Shown: positions 11,386-22,958 of the stretch, in pieces | Numbering within the stretch: position 1 is the stretch's first letter | How the letters are laid out: every line of letters starts with the position of its first letter | Assembly (NCBI RefSeq): GCF_950023065.1 | Contig: NC_088680.1 | Location: forward strand, 32,414,559-32,478,558 | Source: Planococcus citri | Lineage: Eukaryota > Arthropoda > Insecta > Hemiptera > Pseudococcidae | Direction: 5' to 3' | Length of the DNA stretch: 64,000 nucleotides | Made by a program: the position numbers and the translations under genes | Notes under the pieces: model-generated | Told to the model about the DNA's origin: nothing | What the model saw: only the letters and a program-made list of their open reading frames with translations | The model's database searches: none

Positions 11386-11583
11386 ATGTCGTTGTCCAAG
11401 GAATCTACATCCGAATTCATTGGTGTGTACCGAGACCAAACCTGCTTATGGTTGGTCACTTCTGCCGAGTACCATAACAAGGAACATCGAAGAAAAGCAT
11501 ACGAAATTTATAAATTATACCAAACCATTATGGAAGCATACCTACCTAATTTTTACATAAATTCTCCATCATCAAAATGCTGA
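11386..11583 (+). CDS. MADF-domain fragment
   Basis: A 65-aa frame from ATG 11386 to TGA. The segment FIGVYRDQTCLWLVTSAEYH followed by NKEHRRKAYEIYK has the MADF pattern: a hydrophobic helix, CLW, Y-x-N and then basic residues and a helix. MADF domains are Myb-like DNA-binding modules of Adf-1-type regulators and of some transposon-associated proteins. Only the first half of a roughly 85-residue domain is recognisable and nothing follows, so this is either a first exon or a relic. Its YEIYKLYQ segment resembles YEIYKTYW in the exon at 7596-7730. Confidence 0.6.
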   Translation: MSLSKESTSEFIGVYRDQTCLWLVTSAEYHNKEHRRKAYEIYKLYQTIMEAYLPNFYINSPSSKC

Positions 11584-11589
11584 AATGTT

Positions 11590-13729
11590 CTAATATTTAC
11601 CTAGCTTAAAACTGCTAAAAATTAAAACTCTAAAAGTCGTACCTCTGTTACTAAAAAATTTCACTCATTCTCCCAGATGCATTCTCAAAGAATAAAAAAA
11701 GTGAAAAAGTCAGAGTAGTTCGAAATTTTTTCAGAAAAATTTCAATCTCAGTGAAGATATTACTCTGCAAAATGATCATCACGATTTCAACTTTGAATAA
11801 TTTAATTTACAACAGAAACACCAAGTGCAAAAATAACTCTCTTCGAAATGAAAGTAATACATCCTCAGTTCGCACACAAGTGTTTTCTACGACCAAGATA
11901 ATGTCAGTCATCCCTCATCCAGCTCACACACTCCTCAGTTGAGCCCAAGAATCGCGCGATACAAAGGAATTAAAAAATAAAATTATAAACTCGATGAAAA
12001 CCCACTATTTCACCTTTACGAGAGAGTTCTCTGTTCGTCTCCACTTCATTTTTCGCAATTCTCCCTAAACTCTGCTGCTTTTCGCGATGATATTGTTTTA
12101 TTCAACAAGTAGGTAGTACCTACGTCTACGTCCTCTCCTTTTTTCGAGCTATGGTATGTTTATTTTAGAGAAAACTACGCGAACACGAGGTTTTCCAAGG
12201 CAACGAGAATATAACGACATAGGTAGAGAGGTACATTTATACACGTATCTTCGCATAGCACCACTTTCATTCTTTTTCCTTTTACCCCCATTTCGACTAT
12301 CCCTCCGTTATCGTTCTGCAGTTTTTTTTTACGAGTATTCTTTTTCCGAGTTACCCGTATAATATACGGGAAAAAACACACAGAAAAACAAGGAGAAAAA
12401 AAGGTCGCGAATAATGTAGCGGAAAAATCACTAAATAAAATGCCTCTCGTTTGTCGATTTCCTTCCCTTCCCCTGTTTTTCTACCCGTATCCGGTCTGTC
12501 TATCCATTATAACCATTCGCATTCCAGCAACGAAATATTCCCAGTTTGGATTTCCACGAAGAAGGTCAAACGAGAGGATAACGTTGGTATTTCTTTTTTT
12601 TTTCTTTTTTAAATACGTTACATATTTGAAAATCTTTTGCATGTTGTTGTTGATTTGATCGACCACGATTATCTTTCGGCTTTTGATGATAAACATGGTG
12701 GAAGAGGAAGCAAGGTGAAGACCGACGATGATTTGAAGCTGACTAGTGAGTTTACTGATGCATAAAACGAACGTTTGAAATTTTTTAAATTAGTTGGCGG
12801 CCTATTAAAGAATTACATAAATACATCAGATTGTGGGAATATGGCAGGGCCACTAACCGCTTAGGGTAATTTTAAGATTGAAATTTTTCTAGTTCATCGA
12901 GCGTAAATAAATTTAGCCCACGTTTTGTTAAAAATGAATAAACTTTGCTCGTTATTCGAGAAATCTTTTCTTCCCCGTCATTTTTTATTGAATATTTCGT
13001 CACAGATGATTAATACTACATTTTAATCATACAAATTTTGATTCCCGCTTGTTTTTGATGCATTTATTTTTCAGTCCCATATTTTGAAAAGGATTATTCT
13101 TTCGCTTTGAAAAATCTCTTTTGCAATTCAAATAATATAATAATTGCTGAAATAGCCAAATTAATTTTGCAAGTTTACTAAGGAAAATTTCAACCTGTTT
13201 TGAATTTGGTTTTGATTTTTTCTTTTAGAAAAAACACGTCGTTTTTTAAATAAACATACACATTTATTCTTTTTTTTTTTTTTTTTTTTTTACGTAACAT
13301 TATATTTATTTTTTAAATGTATTTATTCTATATTTTTATTTTTTCTATCATTATCACATTTTTCAACTGCAAATCAATTGGTATTTCTTCTTCGTGTAAT
13401 TTTTCAGAACTTGAAGGCATTTGGAATGGAAAAGTTTCGACGACGACACTTCCAACGAATATTTCCACAACGCATAGTATTGATTTCGAACAATGACCAT
13501 TTCTGAACAGACTGTAGAAACGCTTGCGATTAAATTCTTCGACGTCTGCATCCGATAAAACGTTAATTTTTCACCATAGCTGGACTTTGATAAGCTCTCG
13601 GATGTGGCACGGTAATGGCTCGTATTTCGATAGGCAACACAAATTTTTTGCAACTAAACATTTCGTTTGGATTTTATTCATGCTGAGAACATAGCAAAGC
13701 AACAATATTTGGGATGTATTGAAGCGTCA
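11590..13729. other. No gene recognised
   Basis: AT-rich sequence with a poly-T run (about 13269-13290) and GTAGGTAC/GTACCTAC microsatellite-like patches near 12110. Open frames on both strands at 12150-12700 are antisense pairs in low-complexity sequence and have no family features. Confidence 0.5.
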
Positions 13730-13985
13730 TTTTCGAATCGACTGTCCCAGTTTTTTCACCACATCCTTCCAGTGAAGATTATCTGACTGAGAACTTGACC
13801 AAAGTGGAATAAAATGGTCAAGAGCATCATCGATGCTTGAAATCTTGAAGTGACACTTTCGAATAGCAAGTTTTTGTTCACAACGTATTTGACAACTTGT
13901 CCAAAATGAAACAAAATAATCATGGGCATCGTCGGTGATTGGAATCTTGAAATAACATTTTCAAATCGACGAATGGAATGACGAT
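13730..13985 (-). pseudogene. Two-repeat coding remnant, unrecognised
   Basis: On the minus strand two segments of about 43 codons are clearly related: KCYFKIPITDDAHDYFVSFW and KCHFKISSIDDALDHFIPLW. A TGA lies just before the first KCYF, where the second repeat has CGA. The frame ends with KKLGQSIRK and a stop. An alternative overlapping minus-strand frame is longer but has no repeat conservation at the codon level. Looks like part of a repeat-containing protein. Function unknown. Confidence 0.3.
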
Positions 13986-16368
13986 TTCGTATTCTTTGCT
14001 CGATTTTCAGACTGACTTGATTCTGAATGATTTCAGGTCTACTTTTCAATGCTCTTTTTCGTGTACATCTTTGTATTCTTCGAATTCCTTCGGTTTCAGG
14101 ATTCTTCTGGTTATTTTGCAGCTTTCACGTTTCTTTCTTGCAGCTTGGAAATTGCGCAGTGTTTTTTTCTTCGCACGTTATACTTATTCATTTTTTTTTT
14201 TTTAAAATGTTTTCATCTTCTTTTTTTTCTTTTCTTTTTTTTTTCATTTTTTTCTTTTTTTTTTATTATTTTCATCTTTTTTTTCTTTTTTTTTCTTTCA
14301 TTTTTTACATTTTTTTTACATTTTTTAAGAAATTGCATGAGTAACTGCAATGACGTGTTTTTTCCATAAATCATTAATAATTTTATCTGCGCTCTGATCA
14401 TAATATTCAGCAGCAATAGATAACATGATTTCCATCCGAACACGTGAAAAAAAAATTAAATTCAGCAGGTATTCAACCAATCAGAAAAAAAACGAAAACA
14501 ATCACTTCCATATTACATAAATTACAAAAAAGATTGATTCAAAACAAAAGATAAGCTTTTTTTAAAAAATGTATAAGGTCAGATAATTACCCAAATCTAA
14601 ACCAAAATTTGCAAAAATAATGGGGGGGGGGAGGGAAAGGGGGTGCTCAACCAAACCAGTGTTCTTTTCGTGACAGGCCACCAAAAAAGAAAACAAAATA
14701 ATTGACGTTTCAATCTGCGATTAAAAGCATACGTTCTCTTTGCAAAGATATCCATAGCAACTCTTCATCACAATCGTGATCTTAAAACCCTGCTTCCAGT
14801 TCTACCACCATTTCCAACGCCGGTATACGCCATTCAACTCCATGCACAAGATTTTCAAATTAGGGCGCGAGGCGCGAGTATGTCGAGGAGACCACCCACC
14901 CACTAATTTTTATGCCCCCTCCCTCTCTCCTACTTCACGCACACACGTGCAAAAAAAATCATCAAGTATACATATTGTTAGTGTTGTTTAGTGTCGTTTT
15001 TTAAATTGATACGTTTTCAAAAAAAAAAAACATGAAATTTACGCGGTATTTTGTCATTTTGAAAATACATATCTGGATTTGACCTTCTTCAAATTTTAGT
15101 TGTCAATACTTTAATGAAAATTCAAATCTCTAAAATGAAAAACAAATTAGCCGAGTGGAGCGAGGGCACAAGCATACTTAAATTGATAGTTCCAAGATAT
15201 TGAATCGCATTACTTTTGACATCAAAATGAGTTGATTTTGTTGGACTTGAAATTCTTCAAATCTTAGAGATCAATTATCTAAAAATTTTGATTTCTAAAA
15301 TGAAACACAAATTATGTAGCTGGAGCGAAGCGAGAGCAAAAGTTCTCGAAATTCTATGATTGTAGAAATAAACAAATCTTTATTTTGCTCTTTTTGTCGA
15401 AAAAATAGTTGTAATAGCCCGGACGAAGCGAGGTCAAAAGCTCTCGGTAATTTATCACTTCATCATTTATGTGTTATCGCTACAAATTTGTAAAATATTA
15501 TTACCCACAACCAGTTGAAGTGAGTTTGGTTATGTTTCAGTGAAACTGAGATTTTACGAGTCATCACACGAAATTTGATTACGACGGAAGAAAAATCAAT
15601 TGTGGAAAACGTACACAATACGATTAACGTATTGAAATGCTAAAAATTCAGCAAGAAAAATTTTTCAATACAGTGTCAACCGAAAATTTAATAATGTATA
15701 TGTAAGAAAAAAATGCAACTTTCAGTTTTGAATACCTTTGTAATTAATTCGGTACGTTGAAAGTTTGTAAAACCCTCAGCCAGGAAAGTATGAATCAAAA
15801 TGACATTTTTAATGAAAATTTCTATACATGTCCACTTAATAATGAGACTACTTACAGGTGTGTACGATTTGAAGACAAAAATCTAAGTACTCATAATTTC
15901 GTTGTAAGTTTGTGAAATTGTATCAATAGAAGGTAGTATGTAATTATATCCAGCACTGATATATGTATGTCAAGTTTCCAGCTTCAGTTGTGCATGTCAC
16001 GATCTAGCGTGTAAAATGTAACATTTTCTCAACATCAATATGTACTCATTGAAATTTAGGTACATGCTAAAATTTCAATTGTATAAATGTTGTAAATTAC
16101 AAAGTGTTTTCACAGTATTTGTGGGTAACAAAGAAAACAAATTTTTCACTGAAATCAAAGTTTTGCGTGTTAAGAGGTGTTGGTTAAGATCTTGGCAAGT
16201 GTATATGTACCTATATGTAATTGCCCTGCCTTACCACAGACAACTCATCATAATTGGTGTGTAAGAGTGAGTAATTCACTTTTGAAACCCAGATATGTAA
16301 TTGTATTTTTCCAAACAAAGAGGTGCAATGAGTTTTCAAAACGAATTAGTTAATTTGATAATTTAGCA
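13986..16368. other. Low-complexity region, no gene recognised
   Basis: 14190-14335 is almost pure T with C (open frames there are Phe-rich artefacts). There is a G-run with a G/A-rich tail at 14622-14645. 15140-15450 carries three copies of a GAGCGAAGCGAG-like motif, each with a following AGCTCTCG-like word. Nothing else supportable. Confidence 0.5.
15148..15450 (+). repeat. GAGCGAAGCGAG-type dispersed motif, three copies
   Basis: Copies at about 15152 (GAGTGGAGCGAGGGCACAAGC), 15318 (GGAGCGAAGCGAGAGCAAAAG) and 15419 (CCGGACGAAGCGAGGTCAAAAG). Each follows an AT-rich stretch with AATTT...AAATTCTT-like words, so the array may be repeats of about 100-165 bp that have diverged. Related motifs recur near 30450-30560 and, in the complementary form, near 60910-61125. 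Confidence 0.5.
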
Positions 16369-16792
16369 TTGGAATCTTACAGATCAGAGCTGAATGATAG
16401 ATCATACCCTTGTGAAATACCTACTCTAGATTTTGATAAAAAGCGAACCTCCCTTTTATATCAAATGTTTGCTCAATTTTACTCTACCTATTATAATACA
16501 GCAGTCATAAATACTCCTTATGAAATGGATGAGTTCATTAGCTATATACCTATGGTTGTACCTATTCAATTGCTCTCATCAAGAAGAAAATTTGAATTCT
16601 GCTTTGACAGGCTCAATAAATATTCTTTTGGAATTTAGGTGTAAAAATAATGTAGCCTCGGATACTGAGGCATTCTGTATCATAGTTTATGATCATATTT
16701 TCACATATAATGCATTTGATGGAATTTTTGAGCGAATTTTATCAAGTTACATTTTAAGTATACCTACATGTAAGTTTTGTAAAGTACTTTGA
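16369..16792 (+). pseudogene. Unrecognised open frame with a probable frameshift
   Basis: An 89-codon frame (16369-16638) has normal composition (for example CEIPTLDFDKKRTSLLYQMF). A second frame overlaps its end and continues RCKNNVASDTEAFCIIVYDH to 16792. The two may be one coding stretch with a one-base frame change near 16636. No domain recognised. Confidence 0.25.
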
Positions 16793-16870
16793 AATGAAAT
16801 AAATTTTTATAACCCTGTGTTCTCTTTTCAAATATAGTGGCGCCTGTTTTATGCAGTTTTAAAAACGCTA

Positions 16871-16931
16871 ACCTGTGGAGATCTTTATCAAGTTTAGTTC
16901 CCATCGCATGTAAATGGACATCTCCACAGGT
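16871..16931. repeat. Short inverted repeat
   Basis: ACCTGTGGAGAT at 16871-16882 is matched by its exact complement ATCTCCACAGGT at 16920-16931, with a 37-base loop. It could form a hairpin. No evidence of function. Confidence 0.5.
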
Positions 16932-17682
16932 GATTTAATTAAGAAGTAAAATGTGACGAATGCGTTTTGATAGTGAAGGCAACTCTTCTTCAATTTGCTT
17001 TGATTTAGCATAGACAATAAAGTATTTGATTTTATGACTTGACAAAAGAACAGTGAGTAGGATGGTAGCTATACAGAGACAATAATTAAATTACATTTTA
17101 CCCCCAAAACCCTATCCCCCACGAATTTCAACGGATTTTTGCTAGATCTATAGGAAAAATATACAAGTACGAGTAGATCTCCAATCAAATTTACGAGTAC
17201 ATAGTCTGTTATAACTAGCATCTTGAACAAGTGTTCTCTTCTAACTTGATCTCTAATTTTTTGTAGTTTTTTTTAAAAAGTATTTAGTATTCAAATACTT
17301 ACAAGTTTTAAAAGTACCTACTTCAAACATTTTTTGTAATTTCTTGAATTTTTTAAAAATTATTTATTCTGTTTATTGTATTATTTGTGATCATTTTTAT
17401 TTTATTTTTTCAAATTTTGAATTTTGTATTGAACTTCCAGTGAAGCTGAAAAATGGAAAGTTATGAAGTAAGTACCTACACATTTTAATATTCTATTTAT
17501 CGTATTTGCGTGTTTTCATATTTTAAAATTTTTTTGGTTTGTAATTTTCGAGGCATGTCCTTCTGTCAGTTGTGATTCGTCCTTCAGTTAAGTCGTCAAA
17601 TTTTGCGAGTACCTACTTACTTAAATCTGTTCGGTGCAGTGAATATTAATGTTTTTCGTGTTATAATAAAGTGTTACTTACT

Positions 17683-17740
17683 ATGAGTGACCGTAAAATT
17701 TTGCGTGTACCCATAAAGAACATATTTGAGCTCTACTGGT
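17683..17740 (+). CDS. Possible first coding exon
   Basis: ATG in the context TTACTATGAG opens a frame MSDRKILRVPIKNIFELY that ends at a good donor (CTCTACTG/GTAAGC). No matching second exon could be identified. Speculative. Confidence 0.2.
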
Positions 17741-18852
17741 AAGCATCACATTGCAGTGAGTGAGCTTTGTATCAGATTTTACCACATATTTGAAGCGATT
17801 TTTATTAAATAATGTATAATACTCGATGCTATGAAAATACTCATCATCTCAAATTGCATAGTGAGGTTACCGCTTGACCCCTGCGCGATCAGATTTCCCT
17901 CCTACTGCAGCTTTTTTGAGATTTACTGGTAGTCACCACTTCTTCTTCATTTATTCAACCAAAATCATTAAGAAAGACACCACCTGCCCCGTTCCTCGTC
18001 GATAAACCACCCCTGGTGTTATCAAATTCCAAAACTACCGTCACGTACACAGCGAGTACGTTTGACATTTCTATGGAAATCGTTCGACGATAATTATATC
18101 GCATCGCCGACGACGCAGTAATAATTTTCCCGGGTCATTTGGCACAAGTGCACAGTCGTAGCGAGCTGTTCACCCCTGCCTAGCTCGACCCAGTGTATTA
18201 CGTTAATTCTTTTCTCAAAAGTCGAAAATATTTTCTCTGTTTGGGAGACGACAATAAGAAAACTGCCATTAACTAAATTACTCCCGTTGCCCGATCGCGT
18301 ATAGTTGTTTTCTTGTGGTCGTAAAAACGAAAGATGCCCTAGTTTTAAAAATCCTACACTAATGCGATAAATTTCACAACGCACGTACACGTCCGATCAG
18401 AAATGGACCCATCTGTCTCAAGACGACCGGTGTCCGGGTCCACGTATAGCGAAGTATAAAATTACGGTATCGTATTGTGGAGTTAAACACCACCAAACCA
18501 AAAGTTAAACGAATCAAAATGTAGTTTCAATATTATACAGCATCGTTGGGATTTTCTAATGTTCCTTTAGTAACAGACATTAAAAATTCGCACGACTAAA
18601 CGATTACCCACACATTAAGGACATGAACGTAATGGATTTTTCAAACTTTTTTTTTTACTCCTAGACCTACGAGTAGTACATTACATAATATATGTATGCA
18701 TGTACCTACTTAGCAAAGTTCGAATAAATGTTTTCGTCAAAATTAAGCAAAATCTAACACAAAGAGTTGAACGATAAAAAACTGGAAACTATGAAAGATT
18801 CCATAACAGCAACTCACAAAACGAATTCTCTTCTGAAAGCACAGAACTATCA
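17741..18852. other. No gene recognised
   Basis: Mixed composition. The minus-strand open frame at 18094-18390 has no family features or splice context. Nothing supportable. Confidence 0.4.
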
Positions 18853-19167
18853 GTGACATTTTGGGAACCTGATCACATAAACCATAATGATTTTGCTCAT
18901 AACACAATAGCCATTGAGGATGTGTTTTTGAAGCAATTGAATAGTGGTTCAAGAAGACTAAATGTGAATTCAACTTCGAAAATTAAAAAAAATCCAGCAT
19001 GGAAAAGAACAGAGGAATTGAAAAGTTGGATGAAGAATAAGTCTGATGGTGATTCAAGAATTAATTTCTCTCAAATAATGGATAATTCCTTCCAACTGGT
19101 TTCCTCCAAAAAAAGTAAAAGGGAGTTGAAAGATTTACTTAGTGATGCTGAAGAATTGAAAATTTGA
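18853..19167 (+). CDS. Lys/Ser-rich 104-aa open frame, unrecognised
   Basis: ATG at 18853, TGA at 19165. The frame has real-protein composition, with EDVFLKQLNSG, a basic KIKKNPAWKRTEELKSWMK segment and a charged end (KRELKDLLSDAEELKI). The frame is open upstream of the ATG as well. It ends 215 bp before the cysteine-rich fragment at 19379 and may belong to the same decayed element. No domain recognised. Confidence 0.35.
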   Translation: MTFWEPDHINHNDFAHNTIAIEDVFLKQLNSGSRRLNVNSTSKIKKNPAWKRTEELKSWMKNKSDGDSRINFSQIMDNSFQLVSSKKSKRELKDLLSDAEELKI

Positions 19168-19290
19168 AATCAAGCATGTAAGGATTTAAATATTTTGGTT
19201 AGTTATGATAATGTTGAAGATTTTTAAAAAGTATTATTGATCAAGTATGTTCATATTACTAAAATAGGTACCTAGACCTACAGTAGTGAT

Positions 19291-19341
19291 AGCGTGACTT
19301 CAGTCCCATTTTTGCGAAGTTGATGGGTTTGAAGTCACGCT
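19291..19341. repeat. 51-nt hairpin
   Basis: AGCGTGACTTCA at the left end pairs exactly with TGAAGTCACGCT at the right end. An inner CCCAT/ATGGG pairing is separated by a two-base internal loop on each side, leaving a 13-base loop. It lies directly upstream of the cysteine-rich fragment. It could be a small MITE, a terminal repeat or an RNA hairpin. Confidence 0.6.
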
Positions 19342-19378
19342 GAGATACAGGTAAATAGATGATGTAATCCATCAGAAT

Positions 19379-19660
19379 AACCACTACAATGTAATAAAAC
19401 ATTTAGCTGGAGCCTTCACAGCTAATAGCTATTGTAGAAAATGTCATGAAGGTTATGAGCATGATTATATGCATAATTGCACCGTCCAATGTACTCAATT
19501 CCACGGCCACATTTGAAGAATGTAGTAACTGTGGACATTTATTTAATGGTTCTGAATGTCTCAAGCAACATCGTGTAAACAAATACGAAAATAAAACAAT
19601 CTGTCAGCTATTCAAGTACTGTTCAGCATTACCTAAGATGTTTGGGATTGAAAACCTCTG
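19379..19660 (+). pseudogene. Cys/His-rich fragment, possibly from a Polinton-type DNA polymerase B
   Basis: Frame 19379-19516 reads HYNVIKHLAGAFTANSYCRK, then CHEGYEHDYMHNC. After a frame change near 19515 it reads CSNCGHLFNGSECLKQHRV and then ICQLFKYCSALPK. The repeated C-x2-C ... C-x3-H and C-x2-C-x(8)-C-x3-H groups resemble the zinc-binding region of the protein-primed DNA polymerases in Polinton/Maverick-type elements. I see none of the downstream polymerase motifs, so the assignment is tentative; another zinc-binding transposon protein is possible. A stop and a frameshift show it is decayed. Confidence 0.4.
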
Positions 19661-19678
19661 CAAAGGTTATTTCAAATA

Positions 19679-19885
19679 TTGCAACACCGAAAACGAGATT
19701 CATCCGAAGACTATCGCTACGCTGTGTTCTGGTGTTACAATGAGAAATCGTATATTACAAATGCCATTGAAGAAGACGGCTCGATCGGGCGATTGTTAAA
19801 TCATTGCAGAAGCCCAAACTTGGTGCTTAAAAGTAAACACCAAATACTAAAAATAACCAAAACTATAATGGAGATATTCCAGATT
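19679..19885 (+). pseudogene. SET-domain-like fragment (KMT5A/Set8 type)
   Basis: The frame contains DYRYAVFWCYNEKSYITNAI followed by EEDGSIGRLLNHCRSPNLVLK. The pattern Y-x-Y ... (aromatic) ... D/NA-x-E ... G-R-L-x-N-H is the core of SET methyltransferase domains, closest by eye to the H4K20 enzyme class: GRL-N-H contacts the cofactor and target lysine. The N-terminal strands and the C-terminal D-Y-G motif are not visible. It directly follows the Cys-rich fragment, in another frame. Truncated; probably non-functional. Confidence 0.5.
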
Positions 19886-20406
19886 TGATTTTTTATGGAC
19901 CAGACAAGCTAGAAGTTCATAATAAAACTCAATTCAATTTTCAGCTTGAAATGGAGAGATATTGTTGCTCGGATGTTGAAATTCTACGGAAAGCATGTCT
20001 CAAATTTCGCCAACTATTTTTCGACCTAGTGTTAATGTAGATCCTTTAGCTGTTGCCTCAACAACAGCATCTGCGTGTGTGAATGCATATCGTACTAGCT
20101 TCTCTTTGGATGCTGATTGAAAATGATTATCCACTTGGTGTCTGTGGGGGTGATTTTTGAATGAAAGAAGAGATACTATAACGGTAATTCTGAACACAAA
20201 TATTGAATACCTGTACTTGTGCAGAACACACCTAAGTATTTCACTTATGTTTTTGCAGTTGTCTTGGCATTCAGTGTGTATTGTGTACCAATATTTTTGC
20301 AAACTTCTGTTGTGCTATTTTATTTGTAACTTGTTTAAATTGTGTACTTATATTTTGTAAAATTTGTTTTTTTGTCACTGGTGTTATGAATCCCTCAAGT
20401 TTATAA

Positions 20407-20652
20407 ATGCAAGCTGCCGGTAAAGTTACTGCTTTCTTCAAAACAGAAGCAACTTTTTCGTGGGTTCTCAACTTAAACCCAAAATTACTTCCGAAAACAG
20501 TGGCGGATGATGTATTAGAAAATTTTTACTACTTCTTTGCTGAATCCATGGCAAGATATATTATTACCTATCAAGCAACAACCACTTTGCAGCCCAAGTA
20601 CCAAAAACTTGCCTACGTGGAAGCAATTATGCAAACATTTGCACCAAACTGA
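20407..20652 (+). CDS. 81-aa open frame, unrecognised
   Basis: ATG 20407 to TGA 20650. The protein (for example VADDVLENFYYFFAESMARY, then QPKYQKLAYVEAIMQTF) has normal composition, and coding-like sequence seems to continue in the same frame beyond the stop (DPQEWLQLNKHLEKFSKKHP). Could be a transposon relic between the SET-like fragment and the PPxY locus. Confidence 0.3.
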   Translation: MQAAGKVTAFFKTEATFSWVLNLNPKLLPKTVADDVLENFYYFFAESMARYIITYQATTTLQPKYQKLAYVEAIMQTFAPN

Positions 20653-20767
20653 GATTACATTTTTGATCCCCAAGAATGGCTCCAACTGAACAAACATCTA
20701 GAAAAATTTTCTAAGAAACATCCGCTTCGTTCTTCTAGTCCGATTTTGTAGGCGGAGCAATACCTCA

Positions 20768-22271
20768 TTGTTTTTTATTCTAATTAAAGGAATTTTAATT
20801 AATTTAAAAATTAATAACTTAGTGGTGGTACCACCTTATTCCGATATTTTTGATTGGCCGGAAGAGGTACCAGAAGAAGTTCCGGCCGCCGAGGCTCTTC
20901 TAAGTTTAGCTACTAGCAACATAGGCCCGCTGCCGGATACCGAGCAAGCCTCGGGGTCACAGGATTTGCCGCCTTCGTATGAAGAAGCTACCGCGACCCG
21001 ACGTGTCACACTGAGCGCGGTCAGTCCGGCCATTTCAGTTGGGTCTATGGTGGACTTGTCCACTGATGAAGAAGAGGCGGAAGAGGAGGCAGAGGGATCC
21101 GAAAATGAAGCGTCCACGTCGGCTCCAGCCCCACTTCCTGCAGTGTCAGAGGGAATCCTTGTGTATGACGAATCACCGAGGCATTTACCAAGGGTAAGAA
21201 AAAATTTTATCGTAAGATTTTGGTATAATACTGTGTTTGATAGAAGGGGGAGGGAAAAAAATGAGGGGAAAATTTTTTCGAAGACTTTGTGAATAATTTT
21301 TGTTTTTTTGAATCTATTTCAGGAATTTCAAGGAGGGCCAGATTTTTTAGGCTTCGTGGAAGTCGTAACTACGATCCCTACCGCCGGAAAACAAAAAGAA
21401 TACCTATCAACCATAATTGGTTTGGGGTTCCTGGAGCCGCTGATACTGCTGTGTTTCCCCACGATTCCCATGATGCGATGATGTATAGGTTGGCGCCGGA
21501 GTCGTTGCGCTGTTTGAGTTACGAATGCTGGTGGTTCAATAACCACTGGCACTGAAGCCTGGTAAGAGATTCAAGAAAAAATTTTATCTCATGCGTAACT
21601 CTGATTAAAAAAATTTTTGTATTAATTTCTTGTTGTTTTTTTATTATTTTTTTAGAGGTACATCGGCGCGCTCTACTCTGAGGTCTAACATGGGGGAAAT
21701 GTACCACCTTTCCCTAATTTTTCGGCGGATTTCCAAAGGGCGTTCCCCTTTTTTAATCATATGATGTGTTCGTTGGTGGTCAATATCGTGAGGTATCCTC
21801 CAGTCCAGCAGCACCAAGCTTTCGCATGGTTCCCGGGTCGGGAGTACCTCACGATGGACGAGGTTTCGGGCAGAGTGAGATGGGGTGAAAATGCTGAATA
21901 GGAGGTAAGAAAAATACTTTCTTTCGTTTTATAAAATTGGGAGCATTTTTATTTAATTTATTTTTTTGTATTCACAAGAGAATTTTTCGTCGATGGTGTT
22001 TGGATGGTTGTAGCTGATTGATGTTATTTTTTCCGAAGTCTTTTTTTATGATAGCCAAAGTATATCGAAGAAAAAATGTTGAATGTATATATAAGTTTTT
22101 GTGTGATATCGATTATGATTTTTTTTTTATTATTTATTTAGGTTTCAGAAGCAGGATGTGACAAAAACCGACTGGGAAGTCACATTTAGTGTGGCCAACA
22201 CTAGCACAATACTCATCATCATTATAGGAGTTATCGTTGTCGCAGCTTTATTGATATTGTTGTATGTATAG
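20768..22271 (+). pseudogene. PPxY/transmembrane multi-exon locus, copy 1
   Basis: Four exon-like blocks are seen. Block 1 (about 20820-21193) encodes EEVPAAEALLSLATSN, the PPSY motif in DLPPSYEEAT, an acidic STDEEEAEEEAEGSENEAS tract and a Pro-rich end, and stops at the donor GTAAGA. Block 2 (21323-21555) encodes RRARFFRLRGSRNYDPYRRK, INHNWFGVP, a DTAVFPHDS segment and ends CWWFNNHWH. Block 3 (21656-21904) encodes NVPPFPNFSADFQRAF and YPPVQQHQAFAWFPGREYL. Block 4 (22142-22271) encodes KTDWEVTFSVANTS and a clear hydrophobic helix (ILIIIIGVIVVAALLILLYV) followed directly by TAG. PPxY motifs recruit WW-domain (Nedd4-type) ubiquitin ligases and occur in host adaptors and in viral or retroelement matrix-type proteins. 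Frame conflicts at two junctions (one base short at block 2; phase mismatch before block 4) suggest decay. Family unknown. Confidence 0.5.
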
Positions 22272-22520
22272 GTAAGTAAGTCAAGTTATGATCGAAATAT
22301 CCGAAACAGAGAAGATTTAATATTGTAATTATTATGTTGTACCAAATTGAGGAAAACTTCGACCAACACTTCCATTCCTTCGAACCAGGATCCCACTCCA
22401 AAAGACATCAGACTGGCCCCTTTTGGTCTCCAAACAGAAACAGTGAGTTCTGAAAACTTAACTAAATTATATCAGTGGGATCAAAGGAATGAAAGGTGCA
22501 AAGCCATCGTATTCACCATT
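22272..22520 (+). repeat. Cassette C copy (22.3 kb)
   Basis: Begins right after the transmembrane exon's stop with GTAAGTAAGTCAAG and includes GGATCCCACTCCAAAAGACA and the donor-like AACAGTGAGTTCTG. Related sequence recurs near 27.16, 32.0, 33.2, 35.1 and 37.3 kb. In one frame it encodes GSHSKRHQTGPFWSP. Confidence 0.7.
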
Positions 22521-22958
22521 AAAACCCCTAATAATGATAGATGGAAATTAAACACCCTAATAATGATAGACGTTAAACAGTTTTTTTATTTCTCTCTCGA
22601 CTTATTCTTTATTTATTTGTTAAGATATGTGAAAAGCTATTCTAAAAAATGACTTATTTCTTTCATTTTTTTTCTCTTTACTCCGTCATATGTTAAGTAA
22701 CAAAGATTTTAGTATCACATAAATGTATGTATTTCACAATTTATAAAAACACTTTAGTAATTTTTGTATTTTGAAAACATTGCAATATGCCATATTAGGG
22801 ATAACATTTTTTTTGCATTTTATACTTACAATTTGTTTCTAGTGTTCTTTGCAGCCACAAGGAAAAATGGAAGTAGGCCTAGTACGTTTTGTAATACTGG
22901 GTCTTCCAGTCATCATTGCGTCGACATTGATGACGGGATACTATAATCTCAATATTTT

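Noticed and set aside
14027..14369. Overlapping Phe-rich open frames, some looking like membrane proteins
   Set aside because: They lie in a nearly pure T/C tract; hydrophobicity is a composition artefact.
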